Made by a program: the position numbers and the translations under genes. A model generated the notes under the pieces. The model was not told the DNA's origin. It made no database searches and was given only the letters and a program-made list of their open reading frames with translations. From an uncultured Pelagibacteraceae bacterium (lineage in GTDB: Bacteria; Pseudomonadota; Alphaproteobacteria; Pelagibacterales; Pelagibacteraceae), in contig CACBLI010000010.1 in NCBI GenBank assembly GCA_902540235.1, positions 1-48,536 of the forward strand: DNA of 48,536 nt, given 5' to 3'. Numbering within the stretch: position 1 is the stretch's first letter; the number at the start of each line of letters is the position of its first letter. Below, piece after piece: positions 23,170 to 32,444 of this stretch.

Positions 23170-24671
23170 TAGAAAATACCTTTCTTTAGATTTTTTTTAA
23201 TTTTATTTCTTTTTATCTCAATATTGAGCTTATCTAGTTGTCCAGATTTTAATTTTTTTAAGTTTTGAACAGTTTTTAAAAACCTATCACTCTCTTTTTT
23301 ATCAATAATATTCTCTGTTAAAGTTAAAAATTTGTTTATATAGTTCAGTCTTTTAAATGGTCGAGATCCATAGGGATGTGCATCTGCTCTATCTTGTTGC
23401 TCTGATATTTTTTTTCCATTTTTTAGAGTAATAACAACTTTAGCACCGAATGACTTTTTTTTAGGGTTTGGATTGTGGTACTTTTTAGTCCATTTTTTAT
23501 CCTCGTGAGTTTTAATTGATCTCCAAATTTTCAAGGTACTTTTCCTTTTCGCCCTAGCTTTCGTATAAGACTTTATATGATGCCAATCACCATCCTCTAA
23601 AGCGACAGCAAATATGTACATAATTGAGTGATCTAAAGTTTCTCTGCTTGCATTTGGATCCATTTTTTGAGGATCATTTGCGCCTGTTCCAATAACGTAA
23701 TGGGTATGATGACTTGTATAAATATCTATTTTTTTAATTTGACTTAAATTATCTATTTTTTTTCTTAGTTTCTTTGCTAAATCTATTAAAGCTTGAGATT
23801 GATATTCAGCCGAATATTCTTTTGTATACGTTTCTAATATTGCTTTTTTGGTTTCACCTTTTTTAGGCAAAGGGACTTTGTACAAAGCTTTTTTTCCATC
23901 TAAAATTCTTGCTATTACACTGTCTTCACCTTCATAAATTGGACTTGGGGCTCCTTCACCTCGCATGACTCTATCTACAGCTTCTATCGCAAGTTTTCCT
24001 GCATGAGCAGGAGCATAAGCTTTCCAACTTGATATTTCTCCCTTTCTTGATTGTCTGGTAGAAATAGTTGTGTGCAACGCTTGCTGTATAGCTTGATAAA
24101 TAGTTTCAATGTTTAATTTAAGCATTGTTCCTAATCCAGCAGCAACACTTGGACCTAAATGGGCAATGTGATCAACTTTATGCTTATGCAAACAAATTCC
24201 TTTTACTAAATTTACTTGAACTTCATATGCAGTGATGATTCCTTTTAAAAGATCTAAACCACTTTTTTTATTTTGTTGAGCCACGCTTATAAGTGGAGGT
24301 ATATTATCTCCAGGATGACTATAGTCAGCTGCTAAAAAAGTATCATGAAAATCTAATTCTCTTACTGCTGTACCGTTTGACCATGCTGCCCATTCACAAT
24401 CAAACTTTAGCTTACTATTTACTCCAAATAATGTGGCTCCATTTTTTCTAGAATGTTTTAAGGCCATCTCTCTAGACGAAATTACTGGTCCTCTATTCAA
24501 TGATGCTATCGCTACAGATGCATTATCAATTATTCTATTAATAACCATTTCAATACAATCTTTGTTAAGTTTTACGTTATCGCTTGCTATTTCAGCTAAT
24601 TTCCAGGCGAGCTGTTTTTTTTTCGGTAGATGGATTTTGGATGGATAAACTTTAACATTATGAACTATCAA
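23169..24671 (-). CDS. prpD: 2-methylcitrate dehydratase (MmgE/PrpD family)
   Basis: This 500-aa protein of the MmgE/PrpD family has [18 protein letters not shown] at the N-terminus, [19 protein letters not shown] with the conserved [38 protein letters not shown], and the late [15 protein letters not shown]. Dehydrates 2-methylcitrate to 2-methyl-cis-aconitate. The start is a TTG at 24671 preceded by GGAG five bases upstream; no in-frame ATG exists near the conserved N-terminus ([11 protein letters not shown]), so TTG is the supported start. First gene of prpD-prpB-prpC. The cycle also needs an aconitase, not in this window. No PrpR-like regulator is adjacent. Confidence 0.93.
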   Translation of the reverse strand: MIVHNVKVYPSKIHLPKKKQLAWKLAEIASDNVKLNKDCIEMVINRIIDNASVAIASLNRGPVISSREMALKHSRKNGATLFGVNSKLKFDCEWAAWSNGTAVRELDFHDTFLAADYSHPGDNIPPLISVAQQNKKSGLDLLKGIITAYEVQVNLVKGICLHKHKVDHIAHLGPSVAAGLGTMLKLNIETIYQAIQQALHTTISTRQSRKGEISSWKAYAPAHAGKLAIEAVDRVMRGEGAPSPIYEGEDSVIARILDGKKALYKVPLPKKGETKKAILETYTKEYSAEYQSQALIDLAKKLRKKIDNLSQIKKIDIYTSHHTHYVIGTGANDPQKMDPNASRETLDHSIMYIFAVALEDGDWHHIKSYTKARAKRKSTLKIWRSIKTHEDKKWTKKYHNPNPKKKSFGAKVVITLKNGKKISEQQDRADAHPYGSRPFKRLNYINKFLTLTENIIDKKESDRFLKTVQNLKKLKSGQLDKLNIEIKRNKIKKNLKKGIF

Positions 24672-24725
24672 AAAAACTCCTTATTTACGATTTAGTTTTT
24701 AATAGTTAAAAAAAAATAATCAATC

Positions 24726-25409
24726 TTAAAGATATTTTGATACAATTTTTTCAATACCTACAAAGTCTTTTATTAAGTGATTGTGATAAATTTCTGTTAT
24801 TTTTTTTTCTGTATATCCGTCTTCTAGTAGAATAACTGGTATTCCAGCGTCTTTAGCAGCATTGGCGTCTGTCTCACTATCACCAATCATCAGGCTTTTT
24901 TTTATATCTCCATTTAATATCTCTATAACTGAGGTCAGGTGTCTTGGATCTGGTTTACAATAATCGAAAGTGTTGTGTCCAGCAACATACTCAAAAAAGT
25001 CATAAATGCCAATTTTTTTTAATAGATCAACTGCTAGATGCTCTTGTTTATTTGTACAAACAGCCATAGATATATTTTTTTCTTTGGCCCAAATTAAAAA
25101 ATCTTTAACACCATTAATTAATGTACTTTCATTGACAATATTTTTACCGTAAAAGTCTACAAAATCTTTAACCATTTCTTCTTTAACATTTTTATCCTGA
25201 ACTTTGCCAAATTCTTTTTTAGCTTGTCCCCAAATAGATCTACCAAGCATAGCGCCCGCACCTTGACCAACTAAATTTCTTATTTCCTCTGTAGATTTTG
25301 TAGGGTATCCAAATTTTTTCATGACATGATTATGAGCACGCATTAAATCTGGTGCTGTATCCACTAAGGTACCATCTAAATCAAAAAGAATTGTATATTG
25401 TTGGCTCAT
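24726..25409 (-). CDS. gph: HAD-family phosphoglycolate phosphatase
   Basis: This 227-aa HAD hydrolase has motif I DLDGTLVDTAPDL (with the nucleophilic Asp), motif II AVCTNKQ, a conserved Lys in YCKPDPRHL, and motif IV MIGDSETDANAAKDAGIP. The alpha-helical cap between motifs I and II and the VDTAPD text are typical of Gph. Removes the phosphate of 2-phosphoglycolate formed in DNA repair or oxygenation; other small phosphosugars are possible substrates. I chose ATG at 25409 (MSQQYTIL) rather than the TTG two codons upstream. It is divergent from the GlmU-like gene (71-bp spacer) and 54 bp upstream of prpD on the same strand. Confidence 0.9.
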   Translation of the reverse strand: MSQQYTILFDLDGTLVDTAPDLMRAHNHVMKKFGYPTKSTEEIRNLVGQGAGAMLGRSIWGQAKKEFGKVQDKNVKEEMVKDFVDFYGKNIVNESTLINGVKDFLIWAKEKNISMAVCTNKQEHLAVDLLKKIGIYDFFEYVAGHNTFDYCKPDPRHLTSVIEILNGDIKKSLMIGDSETDANAAKDAGIPVILLEDGYTEKKITEIYHNHLIKDFVGIEKIVSKYL

Positions 25410-25480
25410 AATCAAAAGTATTTTTAAGAAATAATTTGTGAATTAAGAAAAATATATACTTAATATAAAGAATTTCCTAG

Positions 25481-26104
25481 ATGAAACAAATAAATTCACA
25501 AAAGCTACAAGATAAACTTAGAAAAAAGTTTTTGAAATCAGGTGTTGAAATGTCAGGACCTGACACTATTTTTTTTTCGGATGATACAAAAATTGGAAAA
25601 AGTGTAATTATTGAGCCTTATGTTGTGATTGGGTCAAAAGTTAAAATTGGTAATAATGTTGTTATTAAATCTTTTTCACATCTTGAAAATTGTAAAATTG
25701 AGAACAGTGTTGAGATTGGTCCTTATGCACGAATAAGACCTGGCACAACTTTAAAAAAAGGATCTAGAGTTGGTAATTTTGTTGAAATAAAAAAATCTAC
25801 ACTAGGAATAAAATCTAAGGTAAATCATTTATCATATATCGGCGATAGCACTATAGGTAAGTCAGTTAATGTTGGAGCAGGAACTATTACATGTAATTAT
25901 GATGGAACAAAAAAAAATAAAACAATAATTAAGGATAGTGCTTTTATTGGTTCTAATTCATCATTGGTTGCTCCAATTATAATAGGTGAAAAAAGTGTTG
26001 TTGGTGCAGGCTCAGTCATAACAAAAAATGTAAAAAAAAAGACACTAGCTCTAACAAGAACCTTACAATCAGAGATTAAAAATTATAGAAGAAAGAAAAA
26101 ATAA
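25481..26104 (+). CDS. GlmU C-terminal-like acetyltransferase (left-handed beta helix only)
   Basis: This 207-aa protein corresponds to the C-terminal domain of GlmU: hexapeptide repeats from about residue 35 and the acetyltransferase active-site series [42 protein letters not shown] and [17 protein letters not shown], including the Arg, Lys, Tyr, Asn and Lys residues that bind glucosamine-1-phosphate. The usual N-terminal uridylyltransferase domain (about 230 aa) is absent, and the ATG is preceded by a 71-bp intergenic spacer, so it is not a truncation by the start call. The next gene, 2 bp away, is glmS, supporting a role in UDP-GlcNAc synthesis with the uridylyltransferase encoded elsewhere. 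Confidence 0.88.
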   Translation: MKQINSQKLQDKLRKKFLKSGVEMSGPDTIFFSDDTKIGKSVIIEPYVVIGSKVKIGNNVVIKSFSHLENCKIENSVEIGPYARIRPGTTLKKGSRVGNFVEIKKSTLGIKSKVNHLSYIGDSTIGKSVNVGAGTITCNYDGTKKNKTIIKDSAFIGSNSSLVAPIIIGEKSVVGAGSVITKNVKKKTLALTRTLQSEIKNYRRKKK

Positions 26105-26106
26105 AT

Positions 26107-27927
26107 ATGTGTGGAATTATTGGCATCAATAGCAATAAATCGGTTTCTGCCTCAATTATTAATTCTCTTAAAAAGTTGGAATATAGGGGCTATGACTCAG
26201 CAGGTATCGCAACTCTTCATGCTGGATCTATTAATGAGGTAAAATCAGAAGGCAGAGTTGACAATCTTGAAAAAAATTCAGTGGTTCAAAATATGGTAGG
26301 TACGATCGGGATCGGTCACGTAAGATGGGCAACACATGGTCTACCTAATAGTATAAATGCTCATCCTCACTCTTCTCAAAACGTTTCAGTTGTTCATAAT
26401 GGTATAATTGAAAATTCTACGTTGTTAAAAAAATTTTTGGTAAGTAAGGGCCATAAATTTAAGTCACAAACAGATACTGAAGTAATAGTTCATTTAATTA
26501 CAGAGAATTTAAAGACTGAAAATATTATTAACTCAATTACAAAAACTTTAAAATCTCTTCATGGCAGTTTTGCTTTAGGAATTATATTTAAAGATCAACC
26601 AGATTTAATTATTGGAGCTAGAAGGGGATCACCTTTGGCCGTGGGTTACGGTCCAAATGAAAATTATCTAGGTTCAGATTCTTATGCTCTTAAATCAATG
26701 ACTAATAAAATAACTTACTTAAGTGATGGAGAATTTTGTGTAATTAAAAAAGATCATGTAGAATTTTTTAATGAAGATGGAATAAAAATTAATAAAAAAG
26801 TTTTAGAATTGTCATCGGAGGAGGAAAAATATGACAAAGGTGATTATAAGCATTTCATGGCAAAAGAGATTGAGGAACAACCAACTACTCTCAAAAATGG
26901 AATTAAGGAGTACGTAGATGCATCAAATAATGATATTAATATCTTTAACTTTCCCTGGAAAACAAATGAAATTTCATCAATTACATTAATAGGTTGTGGT
27001 ACAGCTTATCATTCATGCATGATGGCAAAGTATTGGTTTGAGGAGCTAACGACTTTAAATGTTAATGTAGATATAGCTTCAGAGTTTAGATATAGAAAAA
27101 ATAGATTTAAAAAAGATACTCTATACATATTTGTCTCTCAATCAGGTGAAACAGCTGATACTTATGCGGCCTTAAGCTTATGTAAATCTAAGGAAATGAA
27201 AACATGTTCAGTCGTGAATGTTATTGAAAGCTCAATTGCAAGAGATTCGGAATTTGTAATGCCAATTCATTGTGGCACTGAAATTGGTGTTGCTTCGACT
27301 AAAGCTTTTTTAGGACAAATTTTGATACTATATATGTTAGCCTTAAAGCTTGGTTTATTGAGAAAGGATCTCAAGAGAGAATTATTCAACAAAAAACTCA
27401 ACGATTTAAAAGAGTTGCCTGATTTAGTCCAACAGACTTTATCAATTGATAATAAAATTCAAACAATATCCAAAACTTTTAATGACGCAAAAGGATCAAT
27501 GTTTTTAGGTAGAGGCTTTTCTTATCCGATTGCACTTGAAGGGGCATTGAAGCTTAAAGAATTATCATACATTCATGCAGAAGGTTATCCTGCAGGTGAA
27601 ATGAAACATGGACCGCTAGCACTCATCGAGGAGGGTATGCCAGTAGTTGTTCTAGCCCCTAGGGATGATTACTATAAAAAAACTATTTCTAACATGCAGG
27701 AAGTAATTGCTAGAGGTGCGAAAGTCTTACTAATTACAAATAAGAGTAAGGATGAAATTATTTCAGAAAATATTTGGGAAACGATTGAGGTTGAAACTAC
27801 AGGTGCAGATCTTTTACCTTTTCTTTTAACAGTGCCTTTACAAAAACTTGCTTATTATTCAGCATTAAAAAAAGGTTATGATATAGATAAGCCTAGAAAT
27901 TTAGCCAAATCTGTAACCGTTGAATAA
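26107..27927 (+). CDS. glmS: Glutamine-fructose-6-phosphate aminotransferase (isomerizing)
   Basis: This 606-aa protein has an N-terminal class II glutamine amidotransferase domain (MCGIIGINSNKSVSASIINS with catalytic Cys after Met removal; LEYRGYDSAGIAT; GHVRWATHG) and two SIS sugar isomerase domains (ITLIGCGTAYHSCMMAKYWF, VSQSGETADTYAALS, then FLGRGFSYPIALEGALKLKE and the C-terminal DKPRNLAKSVTVE). Full length. Makes glucosamine-6-phosphate from fructose-6-phosphate and glutamine, the first step to cell-wall amino sugars. It follows the GlmU-like acetyltransferase after 2 bp. No glmS ribozyme or leader element is visible between them. Confidence 0.97.
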   Translation: MCGIIGINSNKSVSASIINSLKKLEYRGYDSAGIATLHAGSINEVKSEGRVDNLEKNSVVQNMVGTIGIGHVRWATHGLPNSINAHPHSSQNVSVVHNGIIENSTLLKKFLVSKGHKFKSQTDTEVIVHLITENLKTENIINSITKTLKSLHGSFALGIIFKDQPDLIIGARRGSPLAVGYGPNENYLGSDSYALKSMTNKITYLSDGEFCVIKKDHVEFFNEDGIKINKKVLELSSEEEKYDKGDYKHFMAKEIEEQPTTLKNGIKEYVDASNNDINIFNFPWKTNEISSITLIGCGTAYHSCMMAKYWFEELTTLNVNVDIASEFRYRKNRFKKDTLYIFVSQSGETADTYAALSLCKSKEMKTCSVVNVIESSIARDSEFVMPIHCGTEIGVASTKAFLGQILILYMLALKLGLLRKDLKRELFNKKLNDLKELPDLVQQTLSIDNKIQTISKTFNDAKGSMFLGRGFSYPIALEGALKLKELSYIHAEGYPAGEMKHGPLALIEEGMPVVVLAPRDDYYKKTISNMQEVIARGAKVLLITNKSKDEIISENIWETIEVETTGADLLPFLLTVPLQKLAYYSALKKGYDIDKPRNLAKSVTVE

Positions 27928-27962
27928 TATAAAAACTCTGCTACAACAATCATGAGTTGAAT

Positions 27963-29342
27963 ATGAAAAACTGGAAAGTTAATAGCTGGAGAAAGTTTCC
28001 TGTCAAACACATACCTACGTATGATGACGAGAAGGAATTAAATACTGTTTTAAATAAACTTAAAACTTTTCCTCCTCTTGTATTTGCAGGCGAAACAAGA
28101 CACCTAAAAGAACAATTAGCCAAAGTTGTTGATGGTAAAGCATTCCTTCTACAAGGAGGAGACTGTGCTGAAAGTTTTGCAGAGTTTCATCCGGATAATA
28201 TTAGAGATACTTTTAAAGTTATCCTTCAAATGTCTTTAATATTAACTTATTCAGCATCACTACCAGTTGTTAAACTTGGAAGAATTGCTGGACAATTTTC
28301 AAAACCTAGAAGTGCGCCCACAGAAAAACAAGGTGATAAAGAATTACCAAGTTATTTAGGAGATAACATTAACGCAATCGATTTTAATGAAAAAGCCAGA
28401 AGACCAGATCCAAAAAGAATGTTTAAAGCTTATTCTCAATCAGCATCTACACTTAACTTATTAAGAGCATTTTCAAAAGGTGGATTTGCAGATCTAAATA
28501 AAGTTCATTTATGGAATTTAGATTATATTAAAAAAAGCCCCCAGGCTAAAAAGTTTAAGGACTTAGAGGATAAAATTGCTGATGCTCTAGCTTTTATGGA
28601 AGCTTGTGGAATAACTTCAGACTTCAATAATAGATTATACACAGTTAATTTTTGGACTTCACATGAAGCCTTGCACCTACCTTTTGAGGAAAGCATGACT
28701 AGAGTAGACTCAACCACTGGAGAATATCATGATACGTCGGCTCACTTCGTTTGGATTGGTGATAGAACAAGACAACTTGATGGGGGTCATGTTGAATTTT
28801 GTAAAGGTATTGAAAACCCGATAGGAATTAAATGTGGTCCAACATCTAAACCAGATGAAATTGCAAAAATTTGCGAAGTTTTAAATCCGAAAAATGAAAA
28901 AGGTAAAATAACTTTAATTTCCCGATTCGGTCATCAGAATGTAGAGAAGTTTTTACCAAAATTAATTAGAGGTATAAAAAAAGAGGGTTTAAATGTTATT
29001 TGGTCTTGCGATCCTATGCATGGTAACACTATTGTATCAACCACTGGTTTTAAAACTAGACCATTTAATAATGTTGTTGCAGAAGTTAAAAACGTTTTTG
29101 GTATACACCAATCAGAGGGAACATATGCTGGTGGATTACATGTAGAAATGACTGGACAAGATGTGACTGAATGCACAGGTGGAGCAAGAAAAATATCTGA
29201 TGCAGATTTATCAAGTAGATATCATACTCATTGTGATCCAAGACTTAATTCAGACCAAGCACTAGAAATGGCTTTTTTAATTTCAGATGAAATTAAGAAA
29301 AACTCTAATTACGCAAAAAACATTATTAAAGCAGCTTCTTAA
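27963..29342 (+). CDS. Class II 3-deoxy-D-arabino-heptulosonate 7-phosphate (DAHP) synthase
   Basis: This 459-aa protein starts MKNWKVNSWRKFPVKHIP and has the type II (plant/AroH-like) DAHP synthase blocks GETRHLKEQLAKVVDGKAFL, LQGGDCAESFAEF with the metal Cys, RIAGQFSKPRSAPTE, DYIKKSPQ, SHEALHLPFEESMTR, CDPMHGN and HVEMTGQDVTECTGGA. Catalyses the first step of the shikimate pathway from PEP and erythrose-4-phosphate. Start: ATG at 27963, since a TTG two codons upstream is less likely. No relation to the conventional class I enzymes. Followed by 81 bp without recognisable features before nadE. Confidence 0.95.
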   Translation: MKNWKVNSWRKFPVKHIPTYDDEKELNTVLNKLKTFPPLVFAGETRHLKEQLAKVVDGKAFLLQGGDCAESFAEFHPDNIRDTFKVILQMSLILTYSASLPVVKLGRIAGQFSKPRSAPTEKQGDKELPSYLGDNINAIDFNEKARRPDPKRMFKAYSQSASTLNLLRAFSKGGFADLNKVHLWNLDYIKKSPQAKKFKDLEDKIADALAFMEACGITSDFNNRLYTVNFWTSHEALHLPFEESMTRVDSTTGEYHDTSAHFVWIGDRTRQLDGGHVEFCKGIENPIGIKCGPTSKPDEIAKICEVLNPKNEKGKITLISRFGHQNVEKFLPKLIRGIKKEGLNVIWSCDPMHGNTIVSTTGFKTRPFNNVVAEVKNVFGIHQSEGTYAGGLHVEMTGQDVTECTGGARKISDADLSSRYHTHCDPRLNSDQALEMAFLISDEIKKNSNYAKNIIKAAS

Positions 29343-29423
29343 AAGCTTATTTAATTGAATTGGCTTATTAAGTATGACTATTAATTCTATACAATATTAA
29401 TTAAAAGTGACTATATCTTAAAA

Positions 29424-31082
29424 ATGACTAAAAAACTAAAAATTGCACTAGCACAATTAAATCCTTTAGTGGGTGATGTTACTGGTAATGTAAATAAATT
29501 AATAACTATCAGATCAAAATTAGATAGTGATGTCGATTTATTAGTTGCACCAGAACTTTATGTTTCTGGATACCCTATAGATGATTTAGTTTTAAGAGAG
29601 GATTTTTTAAATTTAGTTGAAAGTGAAATAAAAAGACTTGTAGAAATTACAAAAGATAGAAAATCAGCATTGATATTTGGGGCACCCAGAAAAGACAAGA
29701 TATCAATAAAAAATTCAGTTTATGTTGTCGAAAACGGTAGAATAGTTGCAATTAAAGATAAATTTGAACTTCCAAATACTGGAGTTTTTGACGAACAAAG
29801 AATATTCACTCAAGGTAAATTGGAGGATTGTGCGGACATAAAAAATATTAAGTTCGGATTACCAATTTGTGAAGATATTTGGGAAAAAACAGTTCTCGAA
29901 AAACTATCAAAATCTGGAGCAGAGATTATTATTGCAATAAATGCATCGCCATTTACCATTACTAAGAGTTTTGAAAGAGAGCGTATAGCTTTATCGCGAG
30001 TAAAAGAAACTGAACTTCCACTAATTTACCTTAATAGAACAGGCGGACAAGATGAGCTAATATTTGATGGTTCTTCTTTTGCTTTAAATCATAATGGAAA
30101 TAAATTTTTTTGTTCCTCAGAGTTTAAAGAGGAAGTTTCATTTATAAATTTTGAAAAACAAAATGAAAAATGGGTTGGTAGTGGAAATCTAAATAAAAAT
30201 ACCTCTGATATAGAAAGACTGTATAAAGCTCTAGTTCTTGGATTAAGGGATTATGTTAATAATAATAAATTTTCTGGTGTTGTTTTAGGTTTATCTGGTG
30301 GAATTGACTCTGCTCTTGTTGCAGCAATAGCAACTGATGCTTTTGGACCTAAAAAAGTGCAAGCTATTATGCTTCCAAGCCCTTTTACAGGAAAAGAGAG
30401 TTTAAATGACGCAAATGATACTGCTAATTTTTTGAAAATTAAATTTTCTAATTTAGAAATAAATGAAGCCATGAAAATTATTGATAAAACTTTAGGAAAA
30501 TTTAATGGGAAAAATTTTTCACCTGGTGTTACAGAGGAAAATATTCAATCAAGGTTAAGAGGATTATTGCTTATGGCCCTGTCAAACAGATATGGTTACA
30601 TGGTACTTGCAACTGGTAATAAATCCGAGTATGCCGTTGGGTATTCAACATTGTATGGTGATATGTGTGGAGGTTTTGCCCCTATCAAAGATGTATGGAA
30701 AACAGATGTTTTTAAGTTATGTAAGTGGAGAAATGAAAATTTTTCTGAGTTATTTAAAGGACCTAAAGGAAAAGTTATTCCTAATAATATAATTACTAAG
30801 GCTCCGACAGCTGAATTAAAAGAAAACCAAAAAGATACTGATAACTTGCCAGAGTATGAAATCTTAGATGAAATTTTAAAAGGTTTAGTAGAAAGAGAAA
30901 TTTCAGTAGAAAAGATTATATCAAAAGGTTTTGAAAGAAAAATTGTTGAAAAAACAGCTCAATTATTAGCTAGATCTGAATATAAAAGGTTTCAAGCAGC
31001 ACCTGGACCAAAGGTAACATCAAAAGCTTTCGGTAGAGATAGAAGATTTCCGCTTACAAGTGGATTTAGAAATTGGAACTAA
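29424..31082 (+). CDS. nadE: Glutamine-dependent NAD+ synthetase
   Basis: This 552-aa two-domain enzyme has an N-terminal nitrilase-like glutaminase (residues about 1-250) with Glu in LVAPELYVSGYP, Lys in IKDKFELPNTGVF and Cys in LPICEDIWE. The C-terminal synthetase has the P-loop GLSGGIDSALVAAIATD, ATGNKSEYAVGYSTLYGD and GGFAPIKDVWKTDVF. It amidates nicotinic acid adenine dinucleotide to NAD+, channelling ammonia from glutamine. Its stop directly abuts the cysS start codon, so the two are probably co-transcribed. Confidence 0.97.
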   Translation: MTKKLKIALAQLNPLVGDVTGNVNKLITIRSKLDSDVDLLVAPELYVSGYPIDDLVLREDFLNLVESEIKRLVEITKDRKSALIFGAPRKDKISIKNSVYVVENGRIVAIKDKFELPNTGVFDEQRIFTQGKLEDCADIKNIKFGLPICEDIWEKTVLEKLSKSGAEIIIAINASPFTITKSFERERIALSRVKETELPLIYLNRTGGQDELIFDGSSFALNHNGNKFFCSSEFKEEVSFINFEKQNEKWVGSGNLNKNTSDIERLYKALVLGLRDYVNNNKFSGVVLGLSGGIDSALVAAIATDAFGPKKVQAIMLPSPFTGKESLNDANDTANFLKIKFSNLEINEAMKIIDKTLGKFNGKNFSPGVTEENIQSRLRGLLLMALSNRYGYMVLATGNKSEYAVGYSTLYGDMCGGFAPIKDVWKTDVFKLCKWRNENFSELFKGPKGKVIPNNIITKAPTAELKENQKDTDNLPEYEILDEILKGLVEREISVEKIISKGFERKIVEKTAQLLARSEYKRFQAAPGPKVTSKAFGRDRRFPLTSGFRNWN

Positions 31083-32444
31083 ATGAATCAAGATATATTC
31101 TTATCTAATAGTTTAGGAAATAAAAAAGAAAAATTTAATCCGATTGATCCAAAAAATATTGGAATGTATGTTTGTGGTCCTACTGTTTATGATGATCCAC
31201 ATATTGGAAATGCAAGACCTTTAATAGTTTTTGATATTTTATTTAAGGTATTAAAATGCAAGTACGGACATAAATCTGTTACCTACGTGCGTAATATTAC
31301 AGATATTGACGATAAAATTATCAAGTCATCTGAAGAAAAAAAAATTTCTATAACTGAATTGACTACTAATGTTACAAAAAAGTTTCATGAGGATTGTAAT
31401 TATTTAAATTGTGAACCTCCAACTTATGAACCTAAGGCTACAGAAAATATTGAATTAATGATTGATATGATAAATGAATTAATCAAAGGTCAATTTGCCT
31501 ATGAAAATGAAAAACATGTATATTTTAAGGTGAAAAAATTTGAGGATTATGGGAAGCTATCAAATAAAAATATTGATGATTTGATTGCAGGTTCAAGAAT
31601 CGAACCATCAGATAAAAAGCAAAGTCCAGAGGACTTTGTATTATGGAAACCATCCATAAATAATGAGCCTTCATGGAATTCGCCCTGGGGCAAGGGAAGA
31701 CCGGGTTGGCATTTAGAATGTTCAGCAATGTCAAAAAAATATCTTGGAAATACGTTTGACATTCATGGTGGGGGTAGAGACTTAATATTTCCACATCATG
31801 AAAATGAGATAGCACAGTCGGTATGCGCCAATAAAACAAAAAAATTTGCAAATTATTGGGTGCATAATAATTTCATCACAATGTCAAAAGAAAAAATGGC
31901 TAAATCACAAGGAAATATTTTAAAGATAAGTGAGTTTAAAAAAAAATTTAATGGTCAAGTTTTAAGGCTGGCATTAATTAGCTCTCATTATAGTCAGCCT
32001 CTCGACTGGAACGAAAAACTTATGGATAATTGTGAAAAAACTATTAACAAATGGTATAATTGTTATACGCCCGTTAAAGAAAAGATTTTGATAGAAGATG
32101 ATGACTTAAAACCCTTGTACGATGACCTAAATACACCAGGATATATTGCTGTATTACATAAACTTTATGATAAAGCTAAAGATGGTAATCAAGAAAAAAA
32201 ACAAAAATTTACAACTGCTTGTAAATTTATTGGTCTATTGTGTCAGTCTAAAGAGGAATGGGATAATTTTAAGAAACAAAATTTAAAACTTTCTGAAAAA
32301 GATATTTTAAAAAAAATTGAAGAAAGAAATCTAGCGAGAGATAGTAAAGATTATGAATTAGCTGATAAAATTAGAAATGAGTTGTTACACAAAGGTGTTT
32401 TAATAGAAGATAAAGATGGTAAAACACTGTGGAAAATTAAATGA
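31083..32444 (+). CDS. cysS: Cysteinyl-tRNA synthetase
   Basis: This 453-aa class I synthetase has MYVCGPTVYDDPHIGNARP with the HIGH-type motif HIGN and a zinc Cys; GWHLECSAMSKKYLG (second zinc ligand); GGGRDLIFPHHENEIAQS (zinc His); and the KMSKS-type motif EKMAKSQGN. Length is normal. Charges tRNA-Cys. The ATG immediately follows the nadE stop, and the end overlaps cimA by 4 nt (ATGA). The position within a biosynthetic run is typical of gene-dense streamlined genomes. Confidence 0.97.
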   Translation: MNQDIFLSNSLGNKKEKFNPIDPKNIGMYVCGPTVYDDPHIGNARPLIVFDILFKVLKCKYGHKSVTYVRNITDIDDKIIKSSEEKKISITELTTNVTKKFHEDCNYLNCEPPTYEPKATENIELMIDMINELIKGQFAYENEKHVYFKVKKFEDYGKLSNKNIDDLIAGSRIEPSDKKQSPEDFVLWKPSINNEPSWNSPWGKGRPGWHLECSAMSKKYLGNTFDIHGGGRDLIFPHHENEIAQSVCANKTKKFANYWVHNNFITMSKEKMAKSQGNILKISEFKKKFNGQVLRLALISSHYSQPLDWNEKLMDNCEKTINKWYNCYTPVKEKILIEDDDLKPLYDDLNTPGYIAVLHKLYDKAKDGNQEKKQKFTTACKFIGLLCQSKEEWDNFKKQNLKLSEKDILKKIEERNLARDSKDYELADKIRNELLHKGVLIEDKDGKTLWKIK

